Assembly (NCBI GenBank): GCA_963712165.1
Contig: CAVQGY010000001.1
Coordinates: 62,001 to 126,000, forward strand
Length of the DNA stretch: 64,000 nt
Reading direction: 5' to 3'
From: B10-G9 sp963712165
GTDB taxonomy: Bacteria; Chloroflexota; Anaerolineae; Anaerolineales; UBA11858
Shown here in pieces: positions 34,608-44,030 of the stretch. The notes under the pieces are model-generated. The model was not told where the DNA came from. It did not search any database and saw only the letters and a list, made by a program, of their open reading frames with translations. A program made the translations under genes and the position numbers. How positions within the stretch are numbered: position 1 is the stretch's first letter; each line of letters begins with the position of its first letter.

Positions 34608-35654
34608 ATGCAAATTAAAGGGAAGGGGTTGGATCATATGCAGGTATCAGATAAGACAGTCAAACGATTGACGCAGATCCTGGTCTTGATCATCTTGGGC
34701 ACAGGCGCATTGATGGTGATTTTTATCGTAGGCCGCCTATACGTCGAGCCTGCCGACTATTTGCCACCGACCATTGACCCAATGGTTCCTTCCCTGGATC
34801 TGTCTGTTACGGTCACTGAAGGGAAACAGGTCCTGGTTGCTGGAAACACCGATTTGCCAAACGGCACATTCCTGATGATCCATGTCAAACAGGAGAATGG
34901 GAATTATGCCAGTCAACAGCAGGTGACAGCAGAATTCGGAAGCTTCCAGTCCGGGCTATTTGGACCGGAAGGGGGACTGGATTATGGGTCATATCATATC
35001 GAAGCGCTCACCCTGAAATCAAGCGAACAGCCACCCGAGATCCAGAAAGAATTCGGTCCCGAGGGAGTTAATCTGGTAGGCGACTTTATCATTCATGATG
35101 AGGGTGGCGGAAAAGCCAGGGCAGAAGCCAGATTTGAAATTGTGCGACCGGCGCCAGTGCTGCGCGCTCTCGGGGGTCCCGGTATCGGACAGACCGCAAT
35201 TGATTACGCGAATGGATTTGAGATCACGCTTTTAGGAGCCTATAAGTCCTCAAATGCCTTTGGCATAGCTCCGCCACCGCGTGCAAACAAAGACTATAAT
35301 AACGAGTTCCTGATCGTGGAAATATCCTATAAGAATAATAATGCTCAATCGCGGTTTGTGTCTTATGTAAACTTTGTCCTATTTCTCGACGAGGATTTTG
35401 CCCTGACGGATATCAATACACCCTTTACGATCTACCCAGATGGCAGGTTCACGGTGATGGCAGAGGGAAAGGAATACGGGTTTTTCAGCACCCAGGAGGT
35501 TCAGTCCGGAGAAAGCTTTACGGGCAAGATAGCTTTTTTGGCGCCGGATATCGCGCACAAATTTGTATTCTCTTCAAATGCATCCAGCTGCCTGGAACAG
35601 GATGGCAGGCTCCAGTGTTACGGGGAATTTCCCAATTTTGCATTTAACGATTGA
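34608..35654 (+). CDS. Membrane-anchored protein with a DUF4352-like domain
   Basis: 348 residues (a start at 34638 is equally possible; both ATGs have purine-rich sites). One TM helix near the N-terminus (ILVLIILGTGALMVIFIVG), then two extracytoplasmic beta domains. The first (about 60-180) begins LDLSVTVTEGKQVLVAGNTD. The second (about 195-340) resembles the DUF4352/TRF2-like immunoglobulin fold: NEFLIVEISYKNNNAQSRFV, SGESFTGKIAFLAPD. Cys-Cys pair near the end (SSCLEQDGRLQCYG). Function unknown. Followed by a strong terminator. Confidence 0.72.
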   Translation: MQIKGKGLDHMQVSDKTVKRLTQILVLIILGTGALMVIFIVGRLYVEPADYLPPTIDPMVPSLDLSVTVTEGKQVLVAGNTDLPNGTFLMIHVKQENGNYASQQQVTAEFGSFQSGLFGPEGGLDYGSYHIEALTLKSSEQPPEIQKEFGPEGVNLVGDFIIHDEGGGKARAEARFEIVRPAPVLRALGGPGIGQTAIDYANGFEITLLGAYKSSNAFGIAPPPRANKDYNNEFLIVEISYKNNNAQSRFVSYVNFVLFLDEDFALTDINTPFTIYPDGRFTVMAEGKEYGFFSTQEVQSGESFTGKIAFLAPDIAHKFVFSSNASSCLEQDGRLQCYGEFPNFAFND

Positions 35655-35689
35655 TCCGGATGAGTTGGATCAATAAAGAAATAAAAATG

Positions 35690-35724
35690 AAATCTGCTCT
35701 AAACCTTATAAGAGCAGATTTTTT
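35690..35724 (+). terminator. Strong Rho-independent terminator
   Basis: Arms AAATCTGCTCT (35690-35700) and AGAGCAGATTT (35711-35721), 10-nt loop, followed by TTTT. It serves the plus-strand gene ending at 35654 and, read from the other strand, the M29 peptidase gene ending at 35754. Confidence 0.88.
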
Positions 35725-35753
35725 ATTATGTAAGCGAGATCACTATCTGCATA

Positions 35754-36884
35754 TCAGCTGATGGTGAATTTCCCTGATTCGTAGATCAACTCATCATCGA
35801 TGAAGATCTGACCGCCATCCTTCATATCGCACAGCAAATCCCTGTGGATGCTGCTTTCATTCTTGGATCCGCTTTCTGGATAGCCATGGCCCAGGGCAAA
35901 ATGGATCGTCCCACCGATCTTTTCGTCTGAGAGCATATTCCTGACAAATCTATTTACGCGTTCATTGGTGCCAATGCCAAATTCACCCAGGTATCTTGCT
36001 CCCTCGTCTCTGTTGAGGGTGTCCATTAATTTCTCTTCGTTCTTAGACGCAGAGGCTTTTTCGACCCTGCCATTCACAAATTCCAATTTGATATCCGTTA
36101 TTTCAACACCCGAAGTGTAGTCAGGATAAGTGAAATGGACCCAGCCATTTACGGAGTCTTCGACCGGTCCGGTGAATATTTCCCCATCTGGCATATTTAC
36201 CTCGCCGGCACAGCTGATGAAGGTGCGATCCTTAATGGAAAAACTCAAATCAATGTGGGGCCCCTTGATCTCGACTTTTTCTTTTCCATTGAGATAAGTC
36301 ACAATCTTCTCTTGATCTTTGGCTATTCCCTTCCAGACTTTTACTGGATCATTAGCATCGCAGTAGATCGTGTCAAAGAAAAAATCCTCGTAATCATCCA
36401 GGGGCATCTCAGCGAATTGTGCTGCGCCCTGGGTGGGGAAGATCGTCAATACCCTTCGCAGTTCGCGAGTGGATAATCTTTCAAAGTAGGTATGGGTTAC
36501 TCCTGTATGAGTTTTGGAGTACTGGCCTTCTTTTTCAGAATTGAAAAAGGCATAGGATTGCAGGTTGCTCTCACTCAGGATCGAGATCAGGACATCAAAA
36601 TCCTCCACCACTTTCTTGTAGAAGATGTCTGTGTGATTTAGCTGTTCTTTGTTGGCGTTGTTTATAAAAATACCGAGCGGATTCTCCAAACCTGGGTAGT
36701 AAGGTGGATACGCTCTTGGCAAATAATAGGGATGACCACCGGCTTCAAGGATCTCACGGAAGAGCTCTTTGATCAGTGGTTCTGCTGGTGAGAGCGCAGT
36801 GATGGCAACCAGATCTCCGGGGCCCACGTCGGTGGAATAGTTCACCAGCAATTTGGCAAGTTTGTTATAGCGTAGATCTTGCAT
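35754..36884 (-). CDS. M29-family (thermophilic-type) aminopeptidase
   Basis: 376 residues, cytoplasmic. Family M29 (AmpS/PepS/aminopeptidase T) blocks are present: N-terminal VGPGDLVAITALSPAEPLIK, then the metal-binding region NMPDGEIFTGPVEDSVNGWV (Glu), ARYLGEFGIGTNERVNR (Glu), HFALGHGYPESG (His), SSIHRDLLCDM (His, Asp). Two cocatalytic metals would remove N-terminal residues from peptides. Slightly shorter than the usual 410 residues. Its start at 36884 follows a GGAGG at 36892-36896 in minus direction. Monocistronic. Confidence 0.9.
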   Translation of the reverse strand: MQDLRYNKLAKLLVNYSTDVGPGDLVAITALSPAEPLIKELFREILEAGGHPYYLPRAYPPYYPGLENPLGIFINNANKEQLNHTDIFYKKVVEDFDVLISILSESNLQSYAFFNSEKEGQYSKTHTGVTHTYFERLSTRELRRVLTIFPTQGAAQFAEMPLDDYEDFFFDTIYCDANDPVKVWKGIAKDQEKIVTYLNGKEKVEIKGPHIDLSFSIKDRTFISCAGEVNMPDGEIFTGPVEDSVNGWVHFTYPDYTSGVEITDIKLEFVNGRVEKASASKNEEKLMDTLNRDEGARYLGEFGIGTNERVNRFVRNMLSDEKIGGTIHFALGHGYPESGSKNESSIHRDLLCDMKDGGQIFIDDELIYESGKFTIS

Positions 36885-36992
36885 AAAAAAACCTCCGGCT
36901 TAGGAGTACAGGCGAGTGAAACTATGCATATTTGAGCTTTAAAGGCCACAAAATAGATGCCCTGCAGTCCATTATAGCAGAACCCTTTGATG

Positions 36993-36998
36993 TATAAT
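36993..36998 (+). promoter_or_regulatory. -10 box of the alanine metabolism operon
   Basis: TATAAT preceded by TG, about 48 nt before the aminotransferase ATG; the -35 region (CATTAT) is poor. Confidence 0.4.
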
Positions 36999-37045
36999 GT
37001 GGGTTGGATTGATCACAGATTAAACACAGAATTAAGGAACTATTG

Positions 37046-38488
37046 ATGAGCAATGATAAGAACTCGCTTGTGGTGAATTCTAATATTCTTGAAATGGAAT
37101 ACGCTGTCCGCGGCCCAATTCCTCAGAGAGCAGCAGTCCTGCAAAAAGAGGGGAAAAAGATCATTCCCTGCCATATCGGAAACCCCCAGGCGCTGGGGCA
37201 GGTCCCTTTGACGTATCTGCGCCAGGTCCTAAGCCTGTTGGAGGATCCTGCCAAGATCGACCGCGAACGCCAGCTCAAAAGCATGTTTGAGGAGAATACC
37301 TATAGTGATTTGAATGAGGGTGATTTTATCTCAGAGGATATTCTGCAGTTGAGTGAAGAGATCCTGGCTGCCAGCAAAACCGGGATGGGAGCCTATACTG
37401 AAAGCAAAGGCATGCTTTTTATCAGGGAAGCCATTGCGGATTTTATTAACCAGCGCGACGGCTTTCACCCAGGTAATGGTTTAGCTGCGGATGCCGAGAA
37501 TATTTTCCTGACCACCGGAGCCAGCCAGGGAGTTTATTTTGTAGTTGATCTATTGATCGCCGCAGAAAACGATGGCATCATGATCCCCATACCACAGTAT
37601 CCCTTATACTCCGCAGCTATCAAAAAGTCCGGTGGCGTTCAGGTCAATTATTATCCGGATGAGGAACAGGGCTGGGTATTTGATGAAGATGTCCTGCTGG
37701 ATGCCTATCAGAAAGCCCGGGACCAGGGAGTCAATCTCAAAGCCATTGTTGTCATCAATCCCGGGAATCCAACCGGGGCTGTTCTGGACGAGAATAGCAT
37801 GGCTGCAGTGATCCGTTTTGCCAGGGATCACCAGCTGATGATCATCGCAGACGAAGTCTACCAGGAAAATATCTATCACGGAAAATTTCTGTCTTTTGCC
37901 AAGATGGTAGGCGACCAGGGGGTCCCACTGGTGAGCCTGCACAGCATCTCCAAGGGTTTCCTGGGTGAGTGCGGACACCGGGGAGGATACCTGGAGATGC
38001 GTAATCCGCCCAGGATCGAAGGGACCTCCCTTGATTTTGTGGATCTGCTCAATAAACAGGCCTCAGTAAGCCTGTGCTCGAGCACGCCCGGGCAGGTGCT
38101 GACTTATTTGATGGTCAAACCTCCTTCTGAAAACAACTCTACTTATCAGACCTATATCCAGGAGAAAGACACAGTCCTGAATGACTTGAAAGGTAAAGCC
38201 CTCATGATCCGGGAAGCTTTCAAAGAGATGGAAGGGGTGGAGTGTTTTGGCGAAATTGGCGCTTTATATCTTTTCCCGCGCCTGGGTGTTCTGCCAGAAG
38301 GGACCACAGATTTTGATTACTGCATGGCCCTGCTGGAAGAAACAGGATTGGTCACCGTCAACGGTTCCGGTTTTGGGCAAAAACCCGGTACCCAGCACCT
38401 GCGGATCGCCTTTTTACCGCCAAAGGAGCTGCTTCAGGAAGTTCTCCCTGAATGGATCAAATTCCATAATCGATATCTAAAAGGTTAG
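37046..38488 (+). CDS. Alanine aminotransferase (eukaryote-like GPT family)
   Basis: 480 residues from the ATG at 37046 (AAGGAACTATT upstream; a TTG one codon earlier is less likely). Class I/II PLP fold with features of glutamate-pyruvate transaminases: MEYAVRGPIPQRAAVLQKEG, IIPCHIGNPQALGQVPLTYL, the long insert with EDILQLSEEILA, NPGNPTGAVLD, IIADEVYQENIYH and the PLP Lys in LHSISKGFLGECGHRGGY. It interconverts alanine + 2-oxoglutarate with pyruvate + glutamate. The alanine racemase gene begins 13 nt downstream, so the pair supplies L- and D-alanine for the cell wall. Confidence 0.9.
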   Translation: MSNDKNSLVVNSNILEMEYAVRGPIPQRAAVLQKEGKKIIPCHIGNPQALGQVPLTYLRQVLSLLEDPAKIDRERQLKSMFEENTYSDLNEGDFISEDILQLSEEILAASKTGMGAYTESKGMLFIREAIADFINQRDGFHPGNGLAADAENIFLTTGASQGVYFVVDLLIAAENDGIMIPIPQYPLYSAAIKKSGGVQVNYYPDEEQGWVFDEDVLLDAYQKARDQGVNLKAIVVINPGNPTGAVLDENSMAAVIRFARDHQLMIIADEVYQENIYHGKFLSFAKMVGDQGVPLVSLHSISKGFLGECGHRGGYLEMRNPPRIEGTSLDFVDLLNKQASVSLCSSTPGQVLTYLMVKPPSENNSTYQTYIQEKDTVLNDLKGKALMIREAFKEMEGVECFGEIGALYLFPRLGVLPEGTTDFDYCMALLEETGLVTVNGSGFGQKPGTQHLRIAFLPPKELLQEVLPEWIKFHNRYLKG

Positions 38489-38501
38489 ACCAAGGTCTTT
38501 T

Positions 38502-39605
38502 ATGCATTCTACCTGGGCTGTGATCGACACAGATAGTATTCGTAATAATGTCCGGCTCATAAGAGAGCTTACCGGTACAGATGTGATGGCTGTTGTGAAA
38601 GCCAATGCTTACGGCCATGGGGCTGTCCCTGTCGCGCTGGCAGCCCTGGATGGGGGCGCTGCCTGGTGCGGGATTGCCAGGTATAGTGAAGCGATGGAAC
38701 TGCGCCAGGCGGGGATCGACTGCCCACTGCTGATGCTGAGCTTCGTAGCCAAAGAACGGCTGGAAGAAATGATCCGCCAGGGTGTTTCGCTGACGGTTTG
38801 GGATCCTGACCAGCTCTCTCTCCTGTCCGCGGCTGCCAGTCAGGCAGGACAACCAGCTAAAATCCACCTCAAGGTTGATACGGGGATGAGCAGGATCGGT
38901 GTGCAGCCGGAGGAGGCCCTGGACCTGGCGAGATTAGTGGCGAACACTCCCGGAATCGAATACGAGGGACTGTATTCCCATTTTGCCCGGGCGGATGAAA
39001 AAAATCCTGTTTCCGCAGATCTCCAGTGTGAACGGTTTGAAGAGGTCGTTGAGCAGCTGGAAGGAGAAGGTCTCCTTCCTCCGCTGGTCCATATTGCCAA
39101 CTCTGCTGCCAGTATCAAGAGAGGGGAAACAGGCCTGTCCTTTGTGCGCTTGGGGATCGCCATGTACGGATTGCCTCCCTCCCAGGAATGTCCTCTCCCG
39201 GATGGCTTCAAACCAGCCCTGGAGTGGAAATCCGTTCTTAGCCAGGTGAAAATCCTTCCTCCTGGCAGGGGGGTCAGTTATGGGCATCAATATATAACAA
39301 CTGGACAGGAGAGAATTGGAACGGTCCATGTTGGCTACGCAGATGGCTATCGGCGTGTATCTGGAAATAAAGTCCTGGTGGGAGGGATAAAAGTTCCGGT
39401 GATTGGACGGGTGACCATGGATCAAATCCTGGTTCAGCTGGACGAAGTCCCGGATGCGAAAGCGGGGGATGAAGTGGTTTTGATCGGCAGGCAGGGTGAA
39501 GGCCTGATCACCGCCGAGGATGTGGCGGAGATCTGGGGAACTGTGAATTACGAAGTGATCTGTGCTATCGGGGCCAGAGTCCCCCGATTATATCCCAAGG
39601 AATAA
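38502..39605 (+). CDS. alr: Alanine racemase
   Basis: 367 residues. N-terminal PLP barrel with K33 in VVKANAYGHG as the Schiff-base lysine, LKVDTGMSRIGV, LYSHFARAD; the C-terminal beta domain contains the catalytic Tyr in GRGVSYGHQYIT and GRVTMDQILVQL. It makes D-alanine for peptidoglycan. It follows alanine aminotransferase by 13 nt and precedes plsY. About 5 kb away lies the Dlt-like acylation operon (other strand), so D-alanine is one conceivable cargo, although the ligase there looks like a fatty-acyl one. Confidence 0.95.
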   Translation: MHSTWAVIDTDSIRNNVRLIRELTGTDVMAVVKANAYGHGAVPVALAALDGGAAWCGIARYSEAMELRQAGIDCPLLMLSFVAKERLEEMIRQGVSLTVWDPDQLSLLSAAASQAGQPAKIHLKVDTGMSRIGVQPEEALDLARLVANTPGIEYEGLYSHFARADEKNPVSADLQCERFEEVVEQLEGEGLLPPLVHIANSAASIKRGETGLSFVRLGIAMYGLPPSQECPLPDGFKPALEWKSVLSQVKILPPGRGVSYGHQYITTGQERIGTVHVGYADGYRRVSGNKVLVGGIKVPVIGRVTMDQILVQLDEVPDAKAGDEVVLIGRQGEGLITAEDVAEIWGTVNYEVICAIGARVPRLYPKE

Positions 39606-39665
39606 TAGGGACAGTTTAGGATCATCGATTCCTGGGTCGATAATCATACAGTCAAGGAGAGCGAA

Positions 39666-40274
39666 ATGGTTATTCCGGTGTTCATTTCTGTCCTGATAGG
39701 ATATCTGCTGGGCTGCATCCAATCAGCCTATCTGGTTGGTAAGCTGGCAGGAAATTTGGATATCCGCGAGCATGGATCTGGCAACGCGGGAGCATCCAAT
39801 ATCACTTCGACCTTAGGAGTGAAATATGGGGTTATAGTAGGGCTGGTCGATATCCTGAAAGGTTTGTTTGCAGTGGTGATCCTAAAAGGGATCTACCCTG
39901 CCTACCCGGACCTGGCCTACCTGGCAGGATTGATGGCCATCCTCGGGCATATCTTCCCCTTCTTCTTGAAATTCAGGGGAGGGAAAGGTGTGGCAACCCT
40001 GGTGGGCATGATGTTCGGCGTTAACTGGAAATTGGGGATCTTATTTGTCTTGCTGGTGGCAGTGCCAGCCTTTCTAACGGATTATATTGTTTCGGGCTCT
40101 TTCACTACCTTTATCGCCCTGCCAATCGTCACTTATCTCCTGGATTATCCGCTTGGTTATCTCTTGATAAGCCTGGCCATGACGGTTTTGTGTTTTTACC
40201 TGCACCGGGCCAATATTCAGCGCATCATAGCTAAAGAGGAGCTGAAGATCAGGGCTGTATTATTCAAGAAATGA
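39666..40274 (+). CDS. plsY: Glycerol-3-phosphate acyltransferase PlsY
   Basis: 202 residues, five to seven TM helices. PlsY motifs: motif 1 HGSGNAGASNITSTLG, motif 2 LGHIFPFFLKFRGGKGVATL, motif 3 around ANIQRIIAKEELKI. It transfers the acyl group of acyl-phosphate to sn-glycerol-3-phosphate in the inner membrane, the first step of phospholipid synthesis; its partner PlsX is not in this window. AAGGAGAG precedes the ATG. It closes the alanine operon and is followed by a strong hairpin. Confidence 0.94.
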   Translation: MVIPVFISVLIGYLLGCIQSAYLVGKLAGNLDIREHGSGNAGASNITSTLGVKYGVIVGLVDILKGLFAVVILKGIYPAYPDLAYLAGLMAILGHIFPFFLKFRGGKGVATLVGMMFGVNWKLGILFVLLVAVPAFLTDYIVSGSFTTFIALPIVTYLLDYPLGYLLISLAMTVLCFYLHRANIQRIIAKEELKIRAVLFKK

Positions 40275-40319
40275 ACCAAGACAGAATTTAACCAGCAGCT
40301 CCATCATAGCCAGAAAATA

Positions 40320-40352
40320 AAATCACCGCGCGGATCTTTTGCGCGGTGATTT
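40320..40352. terminator. Bidirectional terminator between plsY and a lipoprotein gene
   Basis: Arms AATCACCGCGC (40321-40331) and GCGCGGTGATT (40341-40351), 9-nt loop, flanked by A and T on the two sides; it separates the convergent genes ending at 40274 and 40400. Confidence 0.82.
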
Positions 40353-40399
40353 AGATAAACCATCAAATACTGCAGTCTGGATGATCATTTAGCCAGGGT

Positions 40400-41254
40400 T
40401 CAGGGGTTGACCGTGAGGTTCCTGACCTGGCATATTTCAGTCAAATTGTCTTTTTCGCAGGCCACAATGTAGACATCCACCGCGTTCCCGCTGGGATTGG
40501 GCATTCGCTCGCTGTGAGTGTAACCTGTGCCTCCCACTGGCACGTTGGCGATATCTGTACCTGCTTTACTATTCTTAAAGGTATTTGATAGGTTGACGGC
40601 ATCATCGCTGGTGACGATATTTTTCGTATAAACCAGCACGGATTCCCATTTGATCGAACCCGTATTATCTATCTTGAACCACAACCAGCAGCTGCCGGCG
40701 CCGCAATCACTTCCTTCATAACTGACCGTGAAATTAGGGCTGGGTGTTGGCGTGGGAGGGGGCGTAAAGACCGGCACAAATGACGTATCTCCTACTGGTG
40801 TGGCGTATTTGCCCCACAGCCAGCAATCAGGATTGATCCCATTCTCATCACTTGTAAACCAGAAAGCCTCATCAGCACTCTTGCCTAAGATCAGGGCCTG
40901 GTTTCCCGTCAGATAGGTATAAAGCCAGTCATAGACACTGCCCGGGCCAGTCCGGCAGTTGGTATTCCCGGTGATATTCACAAAAGGAAAAGGTGAGGGA
41001 GTGGCTATTAGGGTCGGGGGAGGAGAGGTGGCGGTCGGGCTTGGGTTAGGGGGTAAGACCTCAGGTTGCGAGGTGAAAGTTGGCGGCAGGGGACTTTCAA
41101 CGACCTGTTCCTGAGTCGCCTGAGGCGGCTCAGTGGCAGGACCCGCATCCTGGGTGGGTGATGCGCAGGCTGATGTGATCAGCACCAGGATGAAGAGGGG
41201 GAGAAAATATTTCATAACACTGATTATTTTGGGGCGATTCCTGTCGTTTTTCAT
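40400..41254 (-). CDS. Lipoprotein with SH3-like domain and Ig-like C-terminal domain
   Basis: 284 residues. AGGGAGGG lies 9 nt before the ATG at 41254. After a signal with lipobox LITSAC comes a Pro/Thr-rich linker (about 36-90), a bacterial SH3-like domain (TNCRTGPGSVYDWLYTYLTG, with CWLWGKYATPVG), a second Pro/Thr linker (VFTPPPTPTPSPNF) and a beta domain (SCWLWFKIDNTGSIKWESVL) with two disulfide-type Cys pairs. SH3b domains often bind cell-wall peptides. This linker style is the most Chloroflexota-like feature of the window. Confidence 0.85.
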   Translation of the reverse strand: MKNDRNRPKIISVMKYFLPLFILVLITSACASPTQDAGPATEPPQATQEQVVESPLPPTFTSQPEVLPPNPSPTATSPPPTLIATPSPFPFVNITGNTNCRTGPGSVYDWLYTYLTGNQALILGKSADEAFWFTSDENGINPDCWLWGKYATPVGDTSFVPVFTPPPTPTPSPNFTVSYEGSDCGAGSCWLWFKIDNTGSIKWESVLVYTKNIVTSDDAVNLSNTFKNSKAGTDIANVPVGGTGYTHSERMPNPSGNAVDVYIVACEKDNLTEICQVRNLTVNP

Positions 41255-41533
41255 CGTTGGTATCCCTCCCTGAATTTACTGATAAACACCTCATTACCAG
41301 TGGTTAGTATGGTTGGTATTGATTAGTAGTATATCCGAATCTCAAGTAATGGTCAAAATATTTGGGCTGTCAATCGATGGACGAATGTGCTTCTCGGGAA
41401 CTTTTGCCTGTAGGATATCACTTAAAAAACCCCCCGTCCTAATGGCGCCAGTGATAAAATGGAAATGACAAGCTTATTAGTGAGTGCTGCATGGTTAGAG
41501 GACCCGGGAATACCTATTACCAAAAGGACAGCT
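41255..41533. other. Divergent promoter region
   Basis: 279 nt between the lipoprotein (minus) and prenyltransferase (plus) genes; both promoters must lie here. AT-rich, with no -10/-35 pair I would defend. Confidence 0.35.
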
Positions 41534-42574
41534 ATGAAGATCAACTTTAAAATGTGGGGTCACGCTCTGTGGAACCTGGTCAAGATGGATACAAAAGAGG
41601 AATGGGATCAGTTGGATGGGATCTCAAAGTGGCTGATCGCTACCCGCTCCGCTGTAACCATGGTGACAGTCTATTCCTGCATTATCGCTGGCTTGTTGGC
41701 CTGGAGGGATGGCTACTTCTCCTGGATACCCTGGCTGGTCGTTACCCTGGGGCTTTTTATTGCCCATGGGGCCAATAATCTTCTCAATGACTACACTGAC
41801 TTTTCAAGGGGGGTCGACGAGGATTATTACTTCCGCACAGCCTATGGAGTCCACCCCCTGGTGCAAAGATTCTGGACCAAAAAACAGCAGCTGGCCTTGT
41901 TTGGGGTCAGCGGTTTATTGGCTGTGGCTGCTGGTGTCTACGCACTCTTTTACACGGACTTCTCCCCCGTAATCATAGGTTTATTCGCCTTTGGGGCCGT
42001 TGTGCTGATCTTCTATACCTGGCCCCTGAAATATCTTGGCTTGGGAGAACTTCTGATATTCTTGATCTGGGGGCCACTTATGGTGGCTGGGGTTTATCTG
42101 GTTCTCAGCAAAGGCTGGGTGGATAATGCCTGGTTGGTTGCCCTGGCTGGGTGTTCATTCGGATTGAGCGTGGTCAGCATCAATATCGGCAAACATATCG
42201 ATAAGTCGGAAGCAGACCGGGCAAAAAAGGTCGGCACGCTGCCGGTCAGGATCGGTGAAAAGGCATCCCGGATACTGAATATCATTGTGATGATCCTGAT
42301 CTACCTGGTGATCATCTACCTGGTTTTTTTCCCCCGCTATTTTACACCTGCGATGCTGATCATCTTGCTGGCAGGCAAACGCCTGGCCCTGGCTATCCGG
42401 GTCCATACCCAGCCCAGGCCCCAGGAAGCGCCTGAAGAATACGAGCATTGGCCTACCTGGTTCGCGGCCTTCGGGTTTTACCACAATCGCTTACTGGGAG
42501 GCCTGTTGATCCTGGGTTTGATCATCGATGCGCTGCTGCGAGTCTTTTTACCGGGGTTCTGGCCGATGAGTTGA
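41534..42574 (+). CDS. UbiA-family prenyltransferase
   Basis: 346 residues from the ATG at 41534 (AAGGA 6 nt before); the longer frame has no ribosome site. About eight TM helices and both Asp-rich motifs: NNLLNDYTDFSRGVDED and NIGKHIDKSEADRAKKVGTL. UbiA enzymes attach a polyprenyl chain to an aromatic or other acceptor (quinone, haem or lipid synthesis). The first motif is like that of MenA, but neighbouring menaquinone genes are absent, so the substrate is not assigned. The N-terminus before the first helix (about 40 residues) is longer than usual. Confidence 0.85.
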   Translation: MKINFKMWGHALWNLVKMDTKEEWDQLDGISKWLIATRSAVTMVTVYSCIIAGLLAWRDGYFSWIPWLVVTLGLFIAHGANNLLNDYTDFSRGVDEDYYFRTAYGVHPLVQRFWTKKQQLALFGVSGLLAVAAGVYALFYTDFSPVIIGLFAFGAVVLIFYTWPLKYLGLGELLIFLIWGPLMVAGVYLVLSKGWVDNAWLVALAGCSFGLSVVSINIGKHIDKSEADRAKKVGTLPVRIGEKASRILNIIVMILIYLVIIYLVFFPRYFTPAMLIILLAGKRLALAIRVHTQPRPQEAPEEYEHWPTWFAAFGFYHNRLLGGLLILGLIIDALLRVFLPGFWPMS

Positions 42575-42752
42575 GTTGGCCTGCCTGCCCCGGGTGTAGA
42601 CATGCTTTGATATTCATAGTTAGCTGTGATTGTTTAATTGGGGAGCGTGTGTTAGAATGCCGTCCGGCAGAGCTGTTGGATAAGCTCTGCTGGATTTTGT
42701 TTAATGGATGATATCCTGCCAAAGAATTCGCCTGGCAGCAAAGAGGAAAAGC

Positions 42753-43841
42753 ATGCAGATCGGCATCGTGGGCTTGCCCAACAGCACCAAAACCACCTTA
42801 TTCAACGCCTTGACCCGAAGCCAGGCGGAAACATCGCTAACCAGTTCCGGCAAGGTTGAAGTCCATGCTGCCAGTGTGGATGTCCCGGATCCGCGGGTGG
42901 ACGTATTATCGGATATGTTCCAGCCTAAAAAGACGACCTATGCCCGGGTCCAGTATAGCGATATTGCAGGCCTGCGGGCTGGCACTGGAAAGATAAGCGC
43001 GCTTGATAATCAACTCTTGAATAAGCTGGCCCAGAGCGATGCTTTGCTGCATGTGGTGCGAGCTTTTGAAGACGATAAGATCCCTCATCCAGAAGGCAGC
43101 GTTAACGCGGTCCGGGATCTCGCAACGCTGGAATTCGAATTCCTGATCTCTGACCTGGGGATCGTTGAAAGGCGCTTGGAACGGCTCAGGCATGATCTGG
43201 AACGCAAGGGCAGTTATCCAACAAGAACTCAGGATCAGGTTGAAGCTGACTTGATGGAGAAGCTCAAAGAGGCTCTTGAAGGTGAACAGCCGATCCGCTC
43301 ATTGGAATTCTCACCAGAAGAGGAAAGGTTAATAAAAGGATTTCAGTTCTTAACAGCGAAGCCAGCGCTGATCGCTTTGAATGTCGGGGATGAGGGTAGC
43401 GAGGATCCAGGGGATTTTTCCATCAAGATCAATCCGAAGGATAAGATCGTCTGCCTGCACGGCTCACTCGAAATGGAAATTTCCCAGCTTTCAGGGGAGG
43501 ACTCAGACCTATTCCTGTCGGAATATGGCATACAGGAACCAGGGTTGAACCGCATGATCCGCCTGAGTTACGAACTGCTGGGATTGCAGTCCTTTTTTAC
43601 GGTGGGGGAGGATGAAGTGCGGGCCTGGACGATTCCCCAGGGTGCGACTGCGGTTGAGGCAGCGGGGGTGATCCATTCAGACCTGGCAAGGGGTTTTATC
43701 CGGGCCGAGGTTGTCAGCTACCAGGACCTGGTGGATGCTGGCTCGCTGTCCGAGGCCAGGAACAGGGGGAAGCTTCGATTGGAAGGTAAGGGGTATATCG
43801 TCAAGGATGGGGATATCCTGAATATCCGTTTTAACATTTAG
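42753..43841 (+). CDS. YchF/Ola1-like nucleotide-binding protein with altered P-loop
   Basis: 362 residues, the normal YchF length, from the ATG at 42753 (GAGG upstream). Order: G domain with G1, a helical insertion (about 120-200), and a C-terminal TGS domain (WTIPQGATAVEAAGVIHSDL, GYIVKDGDILNIRF). G3 is DIAGLRAG and the G4-like motif is ALNVGDE. The G1 loop reads GLPNSTKTTLFNAL, where canonical YchF has GLPNVGKSTLFNAL: the Gly before the Lys is replaced by Thr. It may still bind ATP through the Lys, but this should be tested. YchF proteins act with ribosomes and in redox stress. Confidence 0.87.
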   Translation: MQIGIVGLPNSTKTTLFNALTRSQAETSLTSSGKVEVHAASVDVPDPRVDVLSDMFQPKKTTYARVQYSDIAGLRAGTGKISALDNQLLNKLAQSDALLHVVRAFEDDKIPHPEGSVNAVRDLATLEFEFLISDLGIVERRLERLRHDLERKGSYPTRTQDQVEADLMEKLKEALEGEQPIRSLEFSPEEERLIKGFQFLTAKPALIALNVGDEGSEDPGDFSIKINPKDKIVCLHGSLEMEISQLSGEDSDLFLSEYGIQEPGLNRMIRLSYELLGLQSFFTVGEDEVRAWTIPQGATAVEAAGVIHSDLARGFIRAEVVSYQDLVDAGSLSEARNRGKLRLEGKGYIVKDGDILNIRFNI

Positions 43842-43924
43842 ATCCTTTGTACCAGATGAATCCTTATCGGCCCGATCGGGTACCCTGATCCATTACTCTG
43901 CCCAGAAGAATAATTGCAAAAAAC

Positions 43925-43944
43925 GGCGGTTATTAGCCGCCTTT
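43925..43944 (+). terminator. Rho-independent terminator of the YchF-like gene
   Basis: GGCGG (43925-43929) and CCGCC (43937-43941) with a 7-nt loop, then TTT; the upstream run of A on the other side also suits minus-strand transcription. Confidence 0.6.
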
Positions 43945-44030
43945 CAGAAATTGCGCATAGGCATTATTTGACGCTAGAAGGGTGAGTGGGGGAAGAACCC
44001 GGGGAGATGCCTATGCCTGCTTGTTCAGCT

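Noticed and set aside
38934..39425. 163-codon frame antisense to the alanine racemase gene
   Set aside because: The racemase reading has all catalytic motifs; the antisense frame has none.
43871..43880. Palindrome CCCGATCGGG after the YchF-like gene
   Set aside because: Ten bases, no loop, no U tract and no second copy nearby; a better terminator follows at 43925.
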